From: Sporosarcina sp. ANT_H38
GTDB taxonomy: Bacteria; Bacillota; Bacilli; Bacillales_A; Planococcaceae
DNA length: 64,000 nt
Direction of reading: 5' to 3'
Assembly: GCF_008369195.1 (NCBI RefSeq)
Contig: NZ_VOBC01000002.1
Coordinates: 620,001-684,000, forward strand
Shown here: positions 42,259-50,763 of the stretch, one piece after another
Numbering within the stretch: the first letter of the stretch is position 1
Layout of the letters: each line of letters begins with the position of its first letter
Translations under genes and position numbers: made by a program
Notes under the pieces: model-generated
The model's input: the letters and a program-made list of their open reading frames with translations, nothing else
What the model was told of the DNA's origin: nothing
The model's database searches: none

Positions 42259-42729
42259 TTATTGAATTAACCCTAAATAATAAAATTCTGCATCTCTTAA
42301 GGAATGATTCAATCCGATAGATGCTATCAAACCATAATAAAATGTAATTCCCACAAGTCCTATAATAATCAGCAGATATTCTTTCCCAATTCCATTCTTT
42401 CTTCTCTTTGCAATCACAAGCACCATTCCGATAACGAACAAGTAAAAGACAGAGAAGCCTACCTTAAACTTTTGTATTTTGATGTCTTCAACACTATTTC
42501 TGAACGTATTTAAATCATCTCTATTGATTTCACTTTCTTCAATGACGAACAGCGAGCCTTTATGTCCAATCTCCCAGGTAAATGGCCCTTGTCCCATTAT
42601 TACTTTATATTGATAGCTGCCCGCTTTCCCACCGATACTGATCTCTGAGCTTGCCTTAGCAGCAGGTGTAAGTAGGTACACAAAGAGGAGCGTAAACGTT
42701 ATAAGCATTATAGCTAGCTTTTCTTTCAT
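42259..42729 (-). CDS. Secreted or membrane protein, unknown
   Basis: 156 residues. A signal peptide (MKEKLAIMLITFTLLFVYLL, cleavage after AKA), an extracellular part of about 65 residues (GSYQYKVIMGQGPFTWEIGH) and two C-terminal membrane helices (about 92-110 and 118-136). GGGAGAG precedes the ATG. No family recognised; monocistronic. Confidence 0.65.
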   Translation of the reverse strand: MKEKLAIMLITFTLLFVYLLTPAAKASSEISIGGKAGSYQYKVIMGQGPFTWEIGHKGSLFVIEESEINRDDLNTFRNSVEDIKIQKFKVGFSVFYLFVIGMVLVIAKRRKNGIGKEYLLIIIGLVGITFYYGLIASIGLNHSLRDAEFYYLGLIQ

Positions 42730-42916
42730 GCGTAACTCTCCCTTTAATTCATATCAAACGCAACAATTAATTAGAATAATCTAAACACCACTAACAATAA
42801 CAGCCGGTTTTAGAATTATCAATTAGATTAAGTAATTAATTATATTTTCACGTATACTAGAAAGAGGTTGTACCAAAATCGTATAAACACTTATCTTACT
42901 TAAGGAGTGAACAAAA

Positions 42917-44299
42917 GTGACAATATCTACAGAAAATATAGTTGAAGCCTTAAAAGATGTGCTCAAGGATGAACAGGTCTCCATCAACGTAACTGTAAGA
43001 GAGCTTCACGGCAGAGATGAATCCTATCACACGGCAAGTCTTCCGGACATTGTTGTTTTCCCAGAATCGACTGAAGATGTCAGTAAAGTAATGATAGTAT
43101 CGAAAGAATACCAGATGCCGGTCATCCCTTTCGGTCTTGGTTCAAGCTTGGAAGGACATGTAATCCCTTCTAAGGGAGGAATCACGATTGATTTTTCACT
43201 TATGAGTAAAATCCTAGAAGTACGAGAGAATGATTTTCTAGTAAAAGTACAGCCTGGCGTAACCCGCACACAGTTAAATAAAGAACTGAAAAAGTACGGG
43301 CTGTTTTTCTCTGTCGATCCTGGAGCCGATGCAACACTAGGCGGAATGGCAGCCACAAATGCGAGTGGAACAACTACCGTCAAATACGGCGTCATGCGTG
43401 ATCAAGTCCGCGATTTGGAAGTTGTAATGGCAGATGGAACTGTCATTCACACGGGCAATATGGCTGCAAAATCTGCATCTGGCCTTCATCTGAACGGTCT
43501 TTTCGTTGGCTCAGAGGGTACACTTGGCTGTTTTACAGAATTAACACTTCGTGTATACGGCATTCCAGAGCACGTCGCAGCTGCAAGGGCTTCCTTCCCT
43601 ACCGTCAATGATGCAGTGGAAGCCGTCGTGTCCATTTTACAAGCCGGTATTCCGATTGCACGAGTTGAATTGGTCGATGAACCCTCTATAAAACAGGCAA
43701 ATCTATACAGTGAAACCAACTATAAAGAAAAACCGACGCTGTTCTTAGAATTCCATGGGAATGAAGCCGGATTGAAACAAGATGTTGATTTCACAACAGA
43801 AATTGTTAAAGACCATCATTGTGAAGACATCGAATTCGAAACAGACAACGCCGGACGCAACAGACTTTGGGAGGCGCGACATAATTTAGCTTATGCCTTT
43901 ATCCACGGCTATCCCGGGAAAAAGATGATGGTAACGGACGTTTGTCTCCCTATTTCAGAGTTAGCAGGTGCGGTTGAACATGCTCGCGAAACCGTTGAAT
44001 CCCTTGGAATGACAGGCGGAATCGTCGGTCACGTAGGCGATGGTAACTTCCATGTTTTGCTGATGATGGACATGAACGATGCCGAAGAACTTGCAAAAGC
44101 CGATGAGTTGAATGGAAGAATCGTCATGTATGCACTCGAGCGTGGCGGCACATGCACTGGAGAACACGGCGTCGGCATTGGTAAACAAAAATACCAGGAA
44201 CAAGAGCACGGCGCGGCACTTCTCATTATGGAAAAAATAAAAAAAGCACTAGATCCAGACAATTTATTGAATCCGAATAAAATCGTGAAACTCAACTAA
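42917..44299 (+). CDS. FAD-binding oxidase, GlcD / D-lactate dehydrogenase type
   Basis: 460 residues from a GTG start with AAGGAG about 10 bases upstream. PCMH FAD domain: PVIPFGLGSSLEGHVIPSKG, VKVQPGVTRTQLNKELKKYG and GADATLGGMAATNASGTTTV. C-terminal FAD-oxidase domain: HVGDGNFHVLLMMD and the final GGTCTGEHGVGIGKQKY with NPNKIV. It oxidises D-lactate, glycolate or a related 2-hydroxy acid. It lacks iron-sulphur motifs and stands alone with its own terminator. Confidence 0.92.
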   Translation: MTISTENIVEALKDVLKDEQVSINVTVRELHGRDESYHTASLPDIVVFPESTEDVSKVMIVSKEYQMPVIPFGLGSSLEGHVIPSKGGITIDFSLMSKILEVRENDFLVKVQPGVTRTQLNKELKKYGLFFSVDPGADATLGGMAATNASGTTTVKYGVMRDQVRDLEVVMADGTVIHTGNMAAKSASGLHLNGLFVGSEGTLGCFTELTLRVYGIPEHVAAARASFPTVNDAVEAVVSILQAGIPIARVELVDEPSIKQANLYSETNYKEKPTLFLEFHGNEAGLKQDVDFTTEIVKDHHCEDIEFETDNAGRNRLWEARHNLAYAFIHGYPGKKMMVTDVCLPISELAGAVEHARETVESLGMTGGIVGHVGDGNFHVLLMMDMNDAEELAKADELNGRIVMYALERGGTCTGEHGVGIGKQKYQEQEHGAALLIMEKIKKALDPDNLLNPNKIVKLN

Positions 44300-44307
44300 T
44301 CACACAA

Positions 44308-44344
44308 GAGTGCCTAATCCTTAGTAGATTGGGCACTCCTTTTC
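44308..44344 (+). terminator. Terminator of the FAD oxidase gene
   Basis: GAGTGCCTAATC / GATTGGGCACTC stem, CCTTTT tail. Confidence 0.9.
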
Positions 44345-44388
44345 ACTGTTCGTGATAAACTAGAAAAAAAGTCATGGGAGTCGATTAT

Positions 44389-45582
44389 ATGTTAAAAGAT
44401 CGTTTATATTATGCAGATCCATACTGTAAATTGTTTACGAGCCAGGTTATTAAAGCAGCACAAGATACAGAAGGAAATCCATATGTCGTGTTAGACAATA
44501 CAGCCTTTTATCCGACAGGCGGTGGTCAGCCGCATGATTCAGGAACATTGAATGGTATTGAGGTACTCACTGTGGAGGAATTGGACGATGAAATTCGTCA
44601 TACCCTGGCTGAAAGTCTCGGTTCTGTAACGGAAGTGGAGGGTGTTCTCGATTGGGGACGACGCTTTGATCATATGCAACAGCATGCAGGTCAACATATT
44701 TTGTCAGCTGCATTTGTTGAATTGTTCGAATTTCCGACAGTAAGTTTCCATTTAGGAAAAGAAATTGTGTCAATTGATTTGGACGTGGAGGAAGTTTCTC
44801 AAGAACAATTGGACGCGGTGGAAAAATTAGCGAATGGTATTATTTTAGAAAATAGACTTATAGAAATAACATGGGTAACTGAAGATGAACTTCACCACTA
44901 CCCCCTTCGCAAGCAATTGGCAGTGACAGATGAAATCCGACTTGTCATTATCCCTGATTTTGACTACAACGGCTGTGGCGGTACACATCCAAGTACAACG
45001 GGACAAGTAGGTACACTGAAGATTTTATCGACGGAGAAGCATCGCGGAAAAGTGCGTGTACATTTCGTTTGCGGTGGACGTGTGTTACAACAATTACAAC
45101 GAAAAAACCAGGAGTTGGCAGAGACATCCACATTATTAAGTGCACCGAGCGATGGTGTTACGGATGCGGTACAAAAGTTATTAGAAACGAATCATTCACT
45201 TGAGAAATCGTTGGCAGATGCGCAAGAAGCACTGTTAGAATTTGAGGCAAAAGCATTATTGAACCAACAGGAACAAGGTATTGTAAAAGCATTCTTTACA
45301 GATAGGACTGTTCAACAATTACAGAAACTTGCCCGACTTCTTGTGGCTGAAGCAGAAGAAATAATTGTCCTTCTAGTTGCCGAAAGTACTAATCGATTAC
45401 AATTTGTCGCGGCTCGTGGTGCTTCCGTTGAAACAAGTATGAAGCAAGTTTCATCCGTTACACTTCCCTTCATCAACGGTAAAGGCGGCGGGAATGATGC
45501 GTTTGTCCAAGGTGGCGGTGAACGCTTGGTATCCGCAGAGGAGTTGCTGGCTTTGATGGTAGGCTCATGCGGTAAAGACTGA
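44389..45582 (+). CDS. Alanyl-tRNA editing protein (AlaX-L type)
   Basis: 397 residues from ATG 44389 (GGGAG 8 bases upstream; the ATG at 44374 has no site). YPTGGGQPHDSG is the N-terminal beta-barrel; the zinc/editing site is H99xxxH103 (HAGQHILS) plus C196xxxH200 (CGGTH). A coiled segment (about 250-300) leads to a DHHA1 domain ending GGNDAFVQGGG. The protein removes Ser or Gly wrongly attached to tRNA-Ala; it lacks the synthetase core, as expected for a free-standing editor. Confidence 0.93.
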   Translation: MLKDRLYYADPYCKLFTSQVIKAAQDTEGNPYVVLDNTAFYPTGGGQPHDSGTLNGIEVLTVEELDDEIRHTLAESLGSVTEVEGVLDWGRRFDHMQQHAGQHILSAAFVELFEFPTVSFHLGKEIVSIDLDVEEVSQEQLDAVEKLANGIILENRLIEITWVTEDELHHYPLRKQLAVTDEIRLVIIPDFDYNGCGGTHPSTTGQVGTLKILSTEKHRGKVRVHFVCGGRVLQQLQRKNQELAETSTLLSAPSDGVTDAVQKLLETNHSLEKSLADAQEALLEFEAKALLNQQEQGIVKAFFTDRTVQQLQKLARLLVAEAEEIIVLLVAESTNRLQFVAARGASVETSMKQVSSVTLPFINGKGGGNDAFVQGGGERLVSAEELLALMVGSCGKD

Positions 45583-45635
45583 TTCATAGTAGGATTTAGT
45601 CAAACTGAACCTAACTAGAAGAAGAGGTGAAAAAA

Positions 45636-45893
45636 ATGAAAAAGTATATGATCTTTATCATTAGTTTTACAGTGCTGTACACTGTATTTCAACTTTCATC
45701 AGGAGCAATTCTTACGGCTCTCTACAAGCCAGATTTATCTTCCGTACATTCTATTTCAGCTCAAGAAGTCGTATTTGCAGGGACTTCTACTATTCCCTTA
45801 TTATTCATCTTCCTATCGTCGACGATTGCCTATTTCATTTCGCAGAAACTAGGTAGAACCTCGAAAGCACCAGATGAACTTGTGAATTCTTAA
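45636..45893 (+). CDS. Small membrane protein, unknown
   Basis: 85 residues with two membrane helices (YMIFIISFTVLYTVFQL and FAGTSTIPLLFIFLSSTIAY) separated by an extracellular loop. AGAGGTG lies 6 bases before the ATG; the GTG nine bases upstream is inside that site. It follows the AlaX gene by about 50 bases and may share its transcript. No family recognised. Confidence 0.7.
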   Translation: MKKYMIFIISFTVLYTVFQLSSGAILTALYKPDLSSVHSISAQEVVFAGTSTIPLLFIFLSSTIAYFISQKLGRTSKAPDELVNS

Positions 45894-46005
45894 GCTATGC
45901 CGACTTACAAAAAAACCATCCTTGCTTCTTTTTTATAGAAGAACTAAACTATGAAAGCACCTTAATAAATAGACAATTCCCCAGAAACAATAGGAGGTAA
46001 CATTA

Positions 46006-46824
46006 ATGCATAAAACAGAAGAAATTTTAGAAGCAAAAAATTACATTCTAAGTAAAACAAAAGAGATCCCCGAAATAGGGATTATCCTAGGTTCTGGACT
46101 CGGCGGCCTCGCTGACGAACTAGAAGGCGGCGTTGTCATTCCATACGAGGATATTCCTTTTTTCTCGAAATCAGCTGCAGTTGGTCACGCAAATGAATTA
46201 GTTATCGGTCGTTTAGAAGGAAAAACAGTCGTGGCTATGAAAGGACGTTACCACTTCTACGAAGGATATTCGTTAGATGAAGTTACTTTCCCTGTTAGGG
46301 TCATGAAAGCATTAGGTATAGAGAAACTAATTATCACGAACGCATGTGGAGCGGTAAATACTGATTTTAACCCAGGCGAATTAATGCTAATTACAGATCA
46401 CCTTAACTTAGTTGGCATAAATCCATTAATCGGTAAAAACAACGATGATTTGGGAACTCGTTTCCCAGACGTTTCTGAGGTTTATAATAAAGAAATGAGA
46501 CAAACGGCATTACAAGTTGCACGTGAGAATGACATTACATTAAGAGAAGGCGTCTACGGTTGGTGGAGTGGTCCTATTTATGAAACTCCCGCTGAAATTC
46601 GAATGATTCGCGTTTTAGGTGCAGATGCAATTGGTATGTCAACAGTGCCTGAAGCAGTTGTCGCTATTCACTCGGGACTTAAGGTATTAGGAATATCTTG
46701 CTTAACAAATATGGCATGTGGCATTCTAGACGAACCATTAAGTCATGATGATGTCATTAAAGTTGCTGCTCAATCTCGAAGTGCATTTGTACTGTTAATT
46801 AAAAATGTCTTGAAAGCTATCTAA
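46006..46824 (+). CDS. punA: Purine nucleoside phosphorylase
   Basis: 272 residues. IGIILGSGLGGLADELEG is the phosphate-binding loop, MKGRYHFYEGYSLDEVTFPV and ITNACGAVN the purine site, and GPIYETPAEIRM the PNP family 2 signature. Just before it the usual small residues are replaced by two Trp (VYGWWSGP). The enzyme cleaves guanosine or inosine to base and ribose-1-phosphate. AGGAGG is 8 bases before the ATG. Confidence 0.92.
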   Translation: MHKTEEILEAKNYILSKTKEIPEIGIILGSGLGGLADELEGGVVIPYEDIPFFSKSAAVGHANELVIGRLEGKTVVAMKGRYHFYEGYSLDEVTFPVRVMKALGIEKLIITNACGAVNTDFNPGELMLITDHLNLVGINPLIGKNNDDLGTRFPDVSEVYNKEMRQTALQVARENDITLREGVYGWWSGPIYETPAEIRMIRVLGADAIGMSTVPEAVVAIHSGLKVLGISCLTNMACGILDEPLSHDDVIKVAAQSRSAFVLLIKNVLKAI

Positions 46825-47035
46825 GCTAAGATATAAATTCCCTTTAATTACGCTAAGGTCCCTTATAAGGCGGAGCTGGAGCCATTGAATCCGGTGTCAG
46901 TAACTGGCACTTGATATGTATTTGAACTCAGCATATGCGCCTTACTGGGGTAGCCGAAGTTGTATAGAGTGGAATCATTCATTTAACTTATATGTTCAAA
47001 AATGATTTATTAATAAACTGAAAAACACGACATTG

Positions 47036-47070
47036 AAAAGCCTTCTGAGAAACTCTCCCAGAAGGCTTTT
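47036..47070 (-). terminator. Terminator of the SDR-like gene
   Basis: 12-bp stem AAAAGCCTTCTG/CAGAAGGCTTTT, 11-base loop. Confidence 0.9.
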
Positions 47071-47101
47071 CAACTATTTTCATCCGATTATATAACCTAT
47101 G

Positions 47102-47701
47102 CTAGTAGACTTCAAAATTCTGACCCGTTTGTAAGCCAAAGACACTTTTTTCAAAAGCGAGAACTACACGTTTTACAGGCACTGCATCGAACCCTTGGAA
47201 AAGGGTGCCAAACTTGTGTATCGACTCTTGCAATACATTTGGACTTACGCTATTAATGCGAATTCCTCTTGGCATTTCAATAGCAGCAGCTTTAACAAAT
47301 GCTCTGACGCCGCCATTTGCCAGAGCCGCCGAAGCTCCTTTCGCAATTGGATCATCCATCATTATCCCCGTTGTTAACGTGAAACTTCCACCATCATTCA
47401 TATTATCAAATCCTAAAAGCACTAGATTGACTTGCCCTTTCAGTTTGCTATCAATCCCCACTTCATTCAACTCCGGTGTCATATCCGTAACTGCGTCAAA
47501 ATGAGCACGGCCTGCTGCGTTAATCACCGCGTCAACTTTTCCGACCTTTTCATACATCTTTTTAATGCTCTCTACTGACGTAATATCCACAGTTACATCA
47601 GCACCATTGCGTCCCGCGCGGATAACCTCGTGATTTTTCTCTAATTCTTTAGTAACCGCATTGCCAATCGTTCCACTTGCACCTACGACAAGTATTTTAA
47701 T
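47102..47701 (-). CDS. Short-chain dehydrogenase with an ATT start codon (or start-codon mutant)
   Basis: 199 residues if read from ATT at 47701: IKILVVGASGTIGNAVTKEL is a textbook Rossmann GxxGxxG start, and AAGGAGG is 7 bases upstream. No ATG, GTG or TTG occurs in frame before the fold. Beginning at the first ATG (47590) would delete the NAD(P)-binding motif. INAAGRAHFDAV and ALANGGVRAFVKAAAIEMPR follow; the catalytic Tyr of classical SDRs is not evident (GASAALANGG replaces SASKaAL), as in short atypical SDRs of this type. ATT starts are known for infC, so this is either a rare, weak start or an inactivating mutation. Confidence 0.75.
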   Translation of the reverse strand: MKILVVGASGTIGNAVTKELEKNHEVIRAGRNGADVTVDITSVESIKKMYEKVGKVDAVINAAGRAHFDAVTDMTPELNEVGIDSKLKGQVNLVLLGFDNMNDGGSFTLTTGIMMDDPIAKGASAALANGGVRAFVKAAAIEMPRGIRINSVSPNVLQESIHKFGTLFQGFDAVPVKRVVLAFEKSVFGLQTGQNFEVY

Positions 47702-47883
47702 ATATAGTCCTCCTTTTTAGAGTGTTTTGCTTAAACTCCTCGTTCTTCCATCATACTTATCAAATGCATTACTTATGAAAAATAATCTGATTGGATTTCA
47801 AAGGGTACTGTCTATAGAGTTTCAGGGAATGACGAAATGATGTGCTGGATTGCTTCAATACACTCATTTCATTAAATTTAGTA

Positions 47884-47918
47884 AAAAACGCTCCTGCCGA
47901 TTTATTCGGGGAGCGTTT
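47884..47918 (-). terminator. proS terminator
   Basis: AAAACGCTCC/GGGAGCGTTTT stem with T5 on the minus strand. Confidence 0.9.
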
Positions 47919-47936
47919 TCCATCACGTTTATTTAG

Positions 47937-49376
47937 TTAATAAGCACGACTGAACCACACCGTATGCTTCGATTCTTTTCCACAATTAATACAAGTAGAC
48001 TTTGTCGCTGGTGGATTGAATGGGATATTACGTGTTGTGAATTTCGTTTCATTTTTCACCTGTGCTTCACAAGCGTCATCTCCGCACCAACCGGCAAGGA
48101 TCCAACCTGGGATTTCTCCATTTTCTGTCGCGTCAGCAATATGTTGCGTTAGTTGCTCGAGTGAATCCACATGCGTATGGGAATGCTTTTCACGGAATGC
48201 ACGCGCTTTGTCCAATAAGCGTACTTGCATTGTGTTTAGCGCACCTTCAATGCAGTCCGCTATAGTTGGAAGATCAACAGATACTTTTTCTTCTTCATCA
48301 CGCGCTTTTATTATCGCTTGGTTATTTTCCAAGTCACGAGGCCCTAATTCTACTCGAACAGGGACACCTTTCAATTCCCACTCATTGAATTTGTAACCCG
48401 GCGACTGATCAGAATCATCCAGACGTACACGAATTCCTTTAGCTTTCAATTCAACATAAACCTCATCTAGTTTTTCCATTATCAAAGGATTTTTCTTCCA
48501 AGGTCCTACTGGTATTAAAACAACTTGTGTCGGCGCAACACGCGGTGGCAATACAAGACCTTGTTCATCACCATGTACCATGATGACAGAACCGATCAAT
48601 CGTGTAGAAGTCCCCCAAGAAGTTGTATGAACAAATTCATGCTTGTTTTCTCTATTTAAATATTTTATATCGAATGCTTCCGCAAACTTTGTTCCCAAGT
48701 AATGTGAAGTTCCAGCTTGTACAGCCTTTCCATCTTTCATCATTGCTTCGATCGAATACGTATCTACAGCACCTGCAAAACGCTCGGAAGGAGTCTTTTG
48801 ACCATCGTATACTGGTATCGCCAGCAACTCTTCGACAACTTCTTTATAAATATTGAGCATTTGCATCGTTTCAACACGTGCTTCTTCTTCATCCACGTGA
48901 GCTGTATGCCCTTCCTGCCATAAAAATTCAGATGTACGAATGAACGGAAGTGTTTTCTTTTCCCAACGGAAGACGTTTGCCCATTGGTTAATTAACACTG
49001 GAAGGTCACGATAGCTTTTAATCCAATTCGAATATAAATGCCCGACCATCGTTTCAGATGTAGGGCGAAGTGCTAGGCGTTCTTCTAATTTCTCTCCTGC
49101 AGCTTCTGTAACCCAAGGAAGTTCCGGCGAAAACCCTTCGATATGATCCTTCTCTTTTTCGAAGAAAGATTCAGGAATCAGCATTGGGAAATACGCATTA
49201 CGATGTCCTGTCTCTTTAAAACGTCTATTCATTTCATCTTGAATATGCTCCCAAATTTCAAAGCCATCCGGTTTAAACGCAATACACCCACGAACAGGCG
49301 TGTAAGCCATTAAATCCGCCTTTTGAATTGTGTCGATATACCAGCTTGTAAAATCATTTTTCTGTTGATTGGTCAT
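47937..49376 (-). CDS. proS: Prolyl-tRNA synthetase, archaeal/short type
   Basis: 479 residues from ATG 49376 (GGGAGGAAA 5-8 bases upstream). It lacks the INS editing domain of the long bacterial ProRS and carries instead the C-terminal extension of the archaeal/eukaryotic type, with four zinc-binding cysteines (CGDDAC and CINC) and a terminal Tyr. Class II motif 2 is seen at QWANVFRWEKKTLPFIRTSE; proline pocket TSETMVGHLYSNW. It charges tRNA-Pro. It is controlled by the T-box leader just upstream. A free AlaX-type editor is encoded nearby. Confidence 0.95.
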   Translation of the reverse strand: MTNQQKNDFTSWYIDTIQKADLMAYTPVRGCIAFKPDGFEIWEHIQDEMNRRFKETGHRNAYFPMLIPESFFEKEKDHIEGFSPELPWVTEAAGEKLEERLALRPTSETMVGHLYSNWIKSYRDLPVLINQWANVFRWEKKTLPFIRTSEFLWQEGHTAHVDEEEARVETMQMLNIYKEVVEELLAIPVYDGQKTPSERFAGAVDTYSIEAMMKDGKAVQAGTSHYLGTKFAEAFDIKYLNRENKHEFVHTTSWGTSTRLIGSVIMVHGDEQGLVLPPRVAPTQVVLIPVGPWKKNPLIMEKLDEVYVELKAKGIRVRLDDSDQSPGYKFNEWELKGVPVRVELGPRDLENNQAIIKARDEEEKVSVDLPTIADCIEGALNTMQVRLLDKARAFREKHSHTHVDSLEQLTQHIADATENGEIPGWILAGWCGDDACEAQVKNETKFTTRNIPFNPPATKSTCINCGKESKHTVWFSRAY

Positions 49377-49401
49377 TAGTATTTCCTCCCTTATAATATG
49401 A

Positions 49402-49430
49402 AAAGCGCAAGGCGCCAGGAGCCTGGACGA
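49402..49430. repeat. Dispersed repeat copy between the proS leader and start codon
   Basis: AAAGCGCAAGGCGCCAGGAG with CCTGGACG; same family as 24857-24925. Confidence 0.55.
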
Positions 49431-49431
49431 C

Positions 49432-49665
49432 AAAAAAGCACACAGATGTCCTTTTGTAAGGACGTCTTTGTGCTGAATAGACGTGGTACCACCTTAGTTT
49501 AGCTTAACAATAAGCCCTCTAAAACGTTTAGTAACGAAAACGACTCGGTTATGTTGGCATAACATCTCAGTGGTAGGTTTCAACAAGAAGCGGTGATATA
49601 GCTCTCAGCTAGCTGCTATATTTTCTGTTTCACAATTCTTATTTACTTTTCCACATCAAGGAATT
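49432..49665 (-). promoter_or_regulatory. T-box riboswitch of proS, proline (CCT) specifier
   Basis: Minus strand: T-box core AACTAAGGTGGTACCACG (49499-49481) followed by a terminator stem GCACAAAGACGTCC/GGACATCTGTGTGC and T6 at 49437-49432. The specifier after the S-turn GAA (49581-49579) is CCT at 49577-49575, proline. The UGGN bulge is TGGT, fitting A73 of tRNA-Pro. It raises proS expression when tRNA-Pro is uncharged. Confidence 0.93.
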
Positions 49666-49753
49666 TGTATTGTTTATAATATAACAAATACTTCAGATTC
49701 ACACAACCGCAGTGCATACAATCCGATAAAATTGCTGCCAATTCATTACTCTG

Positions 49754-50488
49754 TCACCCAAAATACTCCACAATAATTTGCATGATCAGAAGCACCGTCA
49801 CAACTCGAAGAATTGGTTTGACATGCTTACTGTTTAATTTACGAGCTAGGCGAACACCGAGTTGCGCACCACTAATCGAACCGAACATTAACGCAATCGT
49901 GAGAGGCCATATTATTTTACCCGTTGAAATGTAACTAATCGATGCTCCAAAACAACTTGAAAAAATCATGATGCGAGACAGTCCAACTGCTCTTAAATAA
50001 GAAATATTTAATCGAGCATACACGTATAATGCTAATGTGCCACTACCTGGACCAAAGACTCCATCGTATATGCCTATTCCATACAATGACGTTGCACTTT
50101 TTTTAGTTACATGGAATGACTCACTACCTTCAAAGTCTGCTTTTCCAAGAAATGAAGTGATGAATGCGAATGATAAAAGGACAATCGCGATTATAATCAT
50201 CCATTCCTCTTTCAAAAACGAAGCGATAACTCCACCTGTAATGCCTCCCGCAAGACTGATTGGAACAACCGCAAGCGCTTCTTTGACCGTTATTTCTTTA
50301 TTTTTATAAATCACAAGAAAACTCGAAAATGAGCTCACTGTGTTTGATACTTTATTGGCCCCAATTGCAGAGTGAACCGGTAATCCCATTAGTAGCATGG
50401 CCGGTAAACTGATAAGTCCCCCTCCTCCTGCTAATGTACCAAGCGTTGTTGCAGCAAATCCAATGAAATAAAGCAAAATATATTCCAT
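49754..50488 (-). CDS. TauE/SafE family membrane exporter
   Basis: 244 residues, about eight helices in two repeats: GFAATTLGTLAGGGGLISLP with AIGANKVSNT, then IGIYDGVFGPGSGTLALYVY in the second. The family exports sulfite, sulfoacetate or other small anions. The start at 50488 has AAGGA 6 bases upstream; the ATG six codons earlier lacks one. Monocistronic. Confidence 0.88.
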   Translation of the reverse strand: MEYILLYFIGFAATTLGTLAGGGGLISLPAMLLMGLPVHSAIGANKVSNTVSSFSSFLVIYKNKEITVKEALAVVPISLAGGITGGVIASFLKEEWMIIIAIVLLSFAFITSFLGKADFEGSESFHVTKKSATSLYGIGIYDGVFGPGSGTLALYVYARLNISYLRAVGLSRIMIFSSCFGASISYISTGKIIWPLTIALMFGSISGAQLGVRLARKLNSKHVKPILRVVTVLLIMQIIVEYFG

Positions 50489-50763
50489 ATAGCATCCTTC
50501 TTTCATTGAAAACCTCTATATGACTAGCATATTCACCTTACACACATAAGTAAATTCAATTGTATGAATGAAAGTCTATTCGAAAAACTAATGATAAGAT
50601 AGAATACGCTCAACCTGTTTTGAATGCTGAGTTTTGTCCACTATACCGTCATAGACGTAACTATTAAGTTATTCCCACATGATGCTGGGTAAATGCTTAT
50701 TGCCCTTTACTCGATAAATAGGTTCCGCTATATATTAGATATAAAGGAAGAGAGAAATTATAA

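Noticed and set aside
47102..47590. SDR-like gene starting at the first ATG (47590)
   Set aside because: This would remove the Rossmann nucleotide-binding motif, which is fully preserved upstream behind a strong ribosome site.
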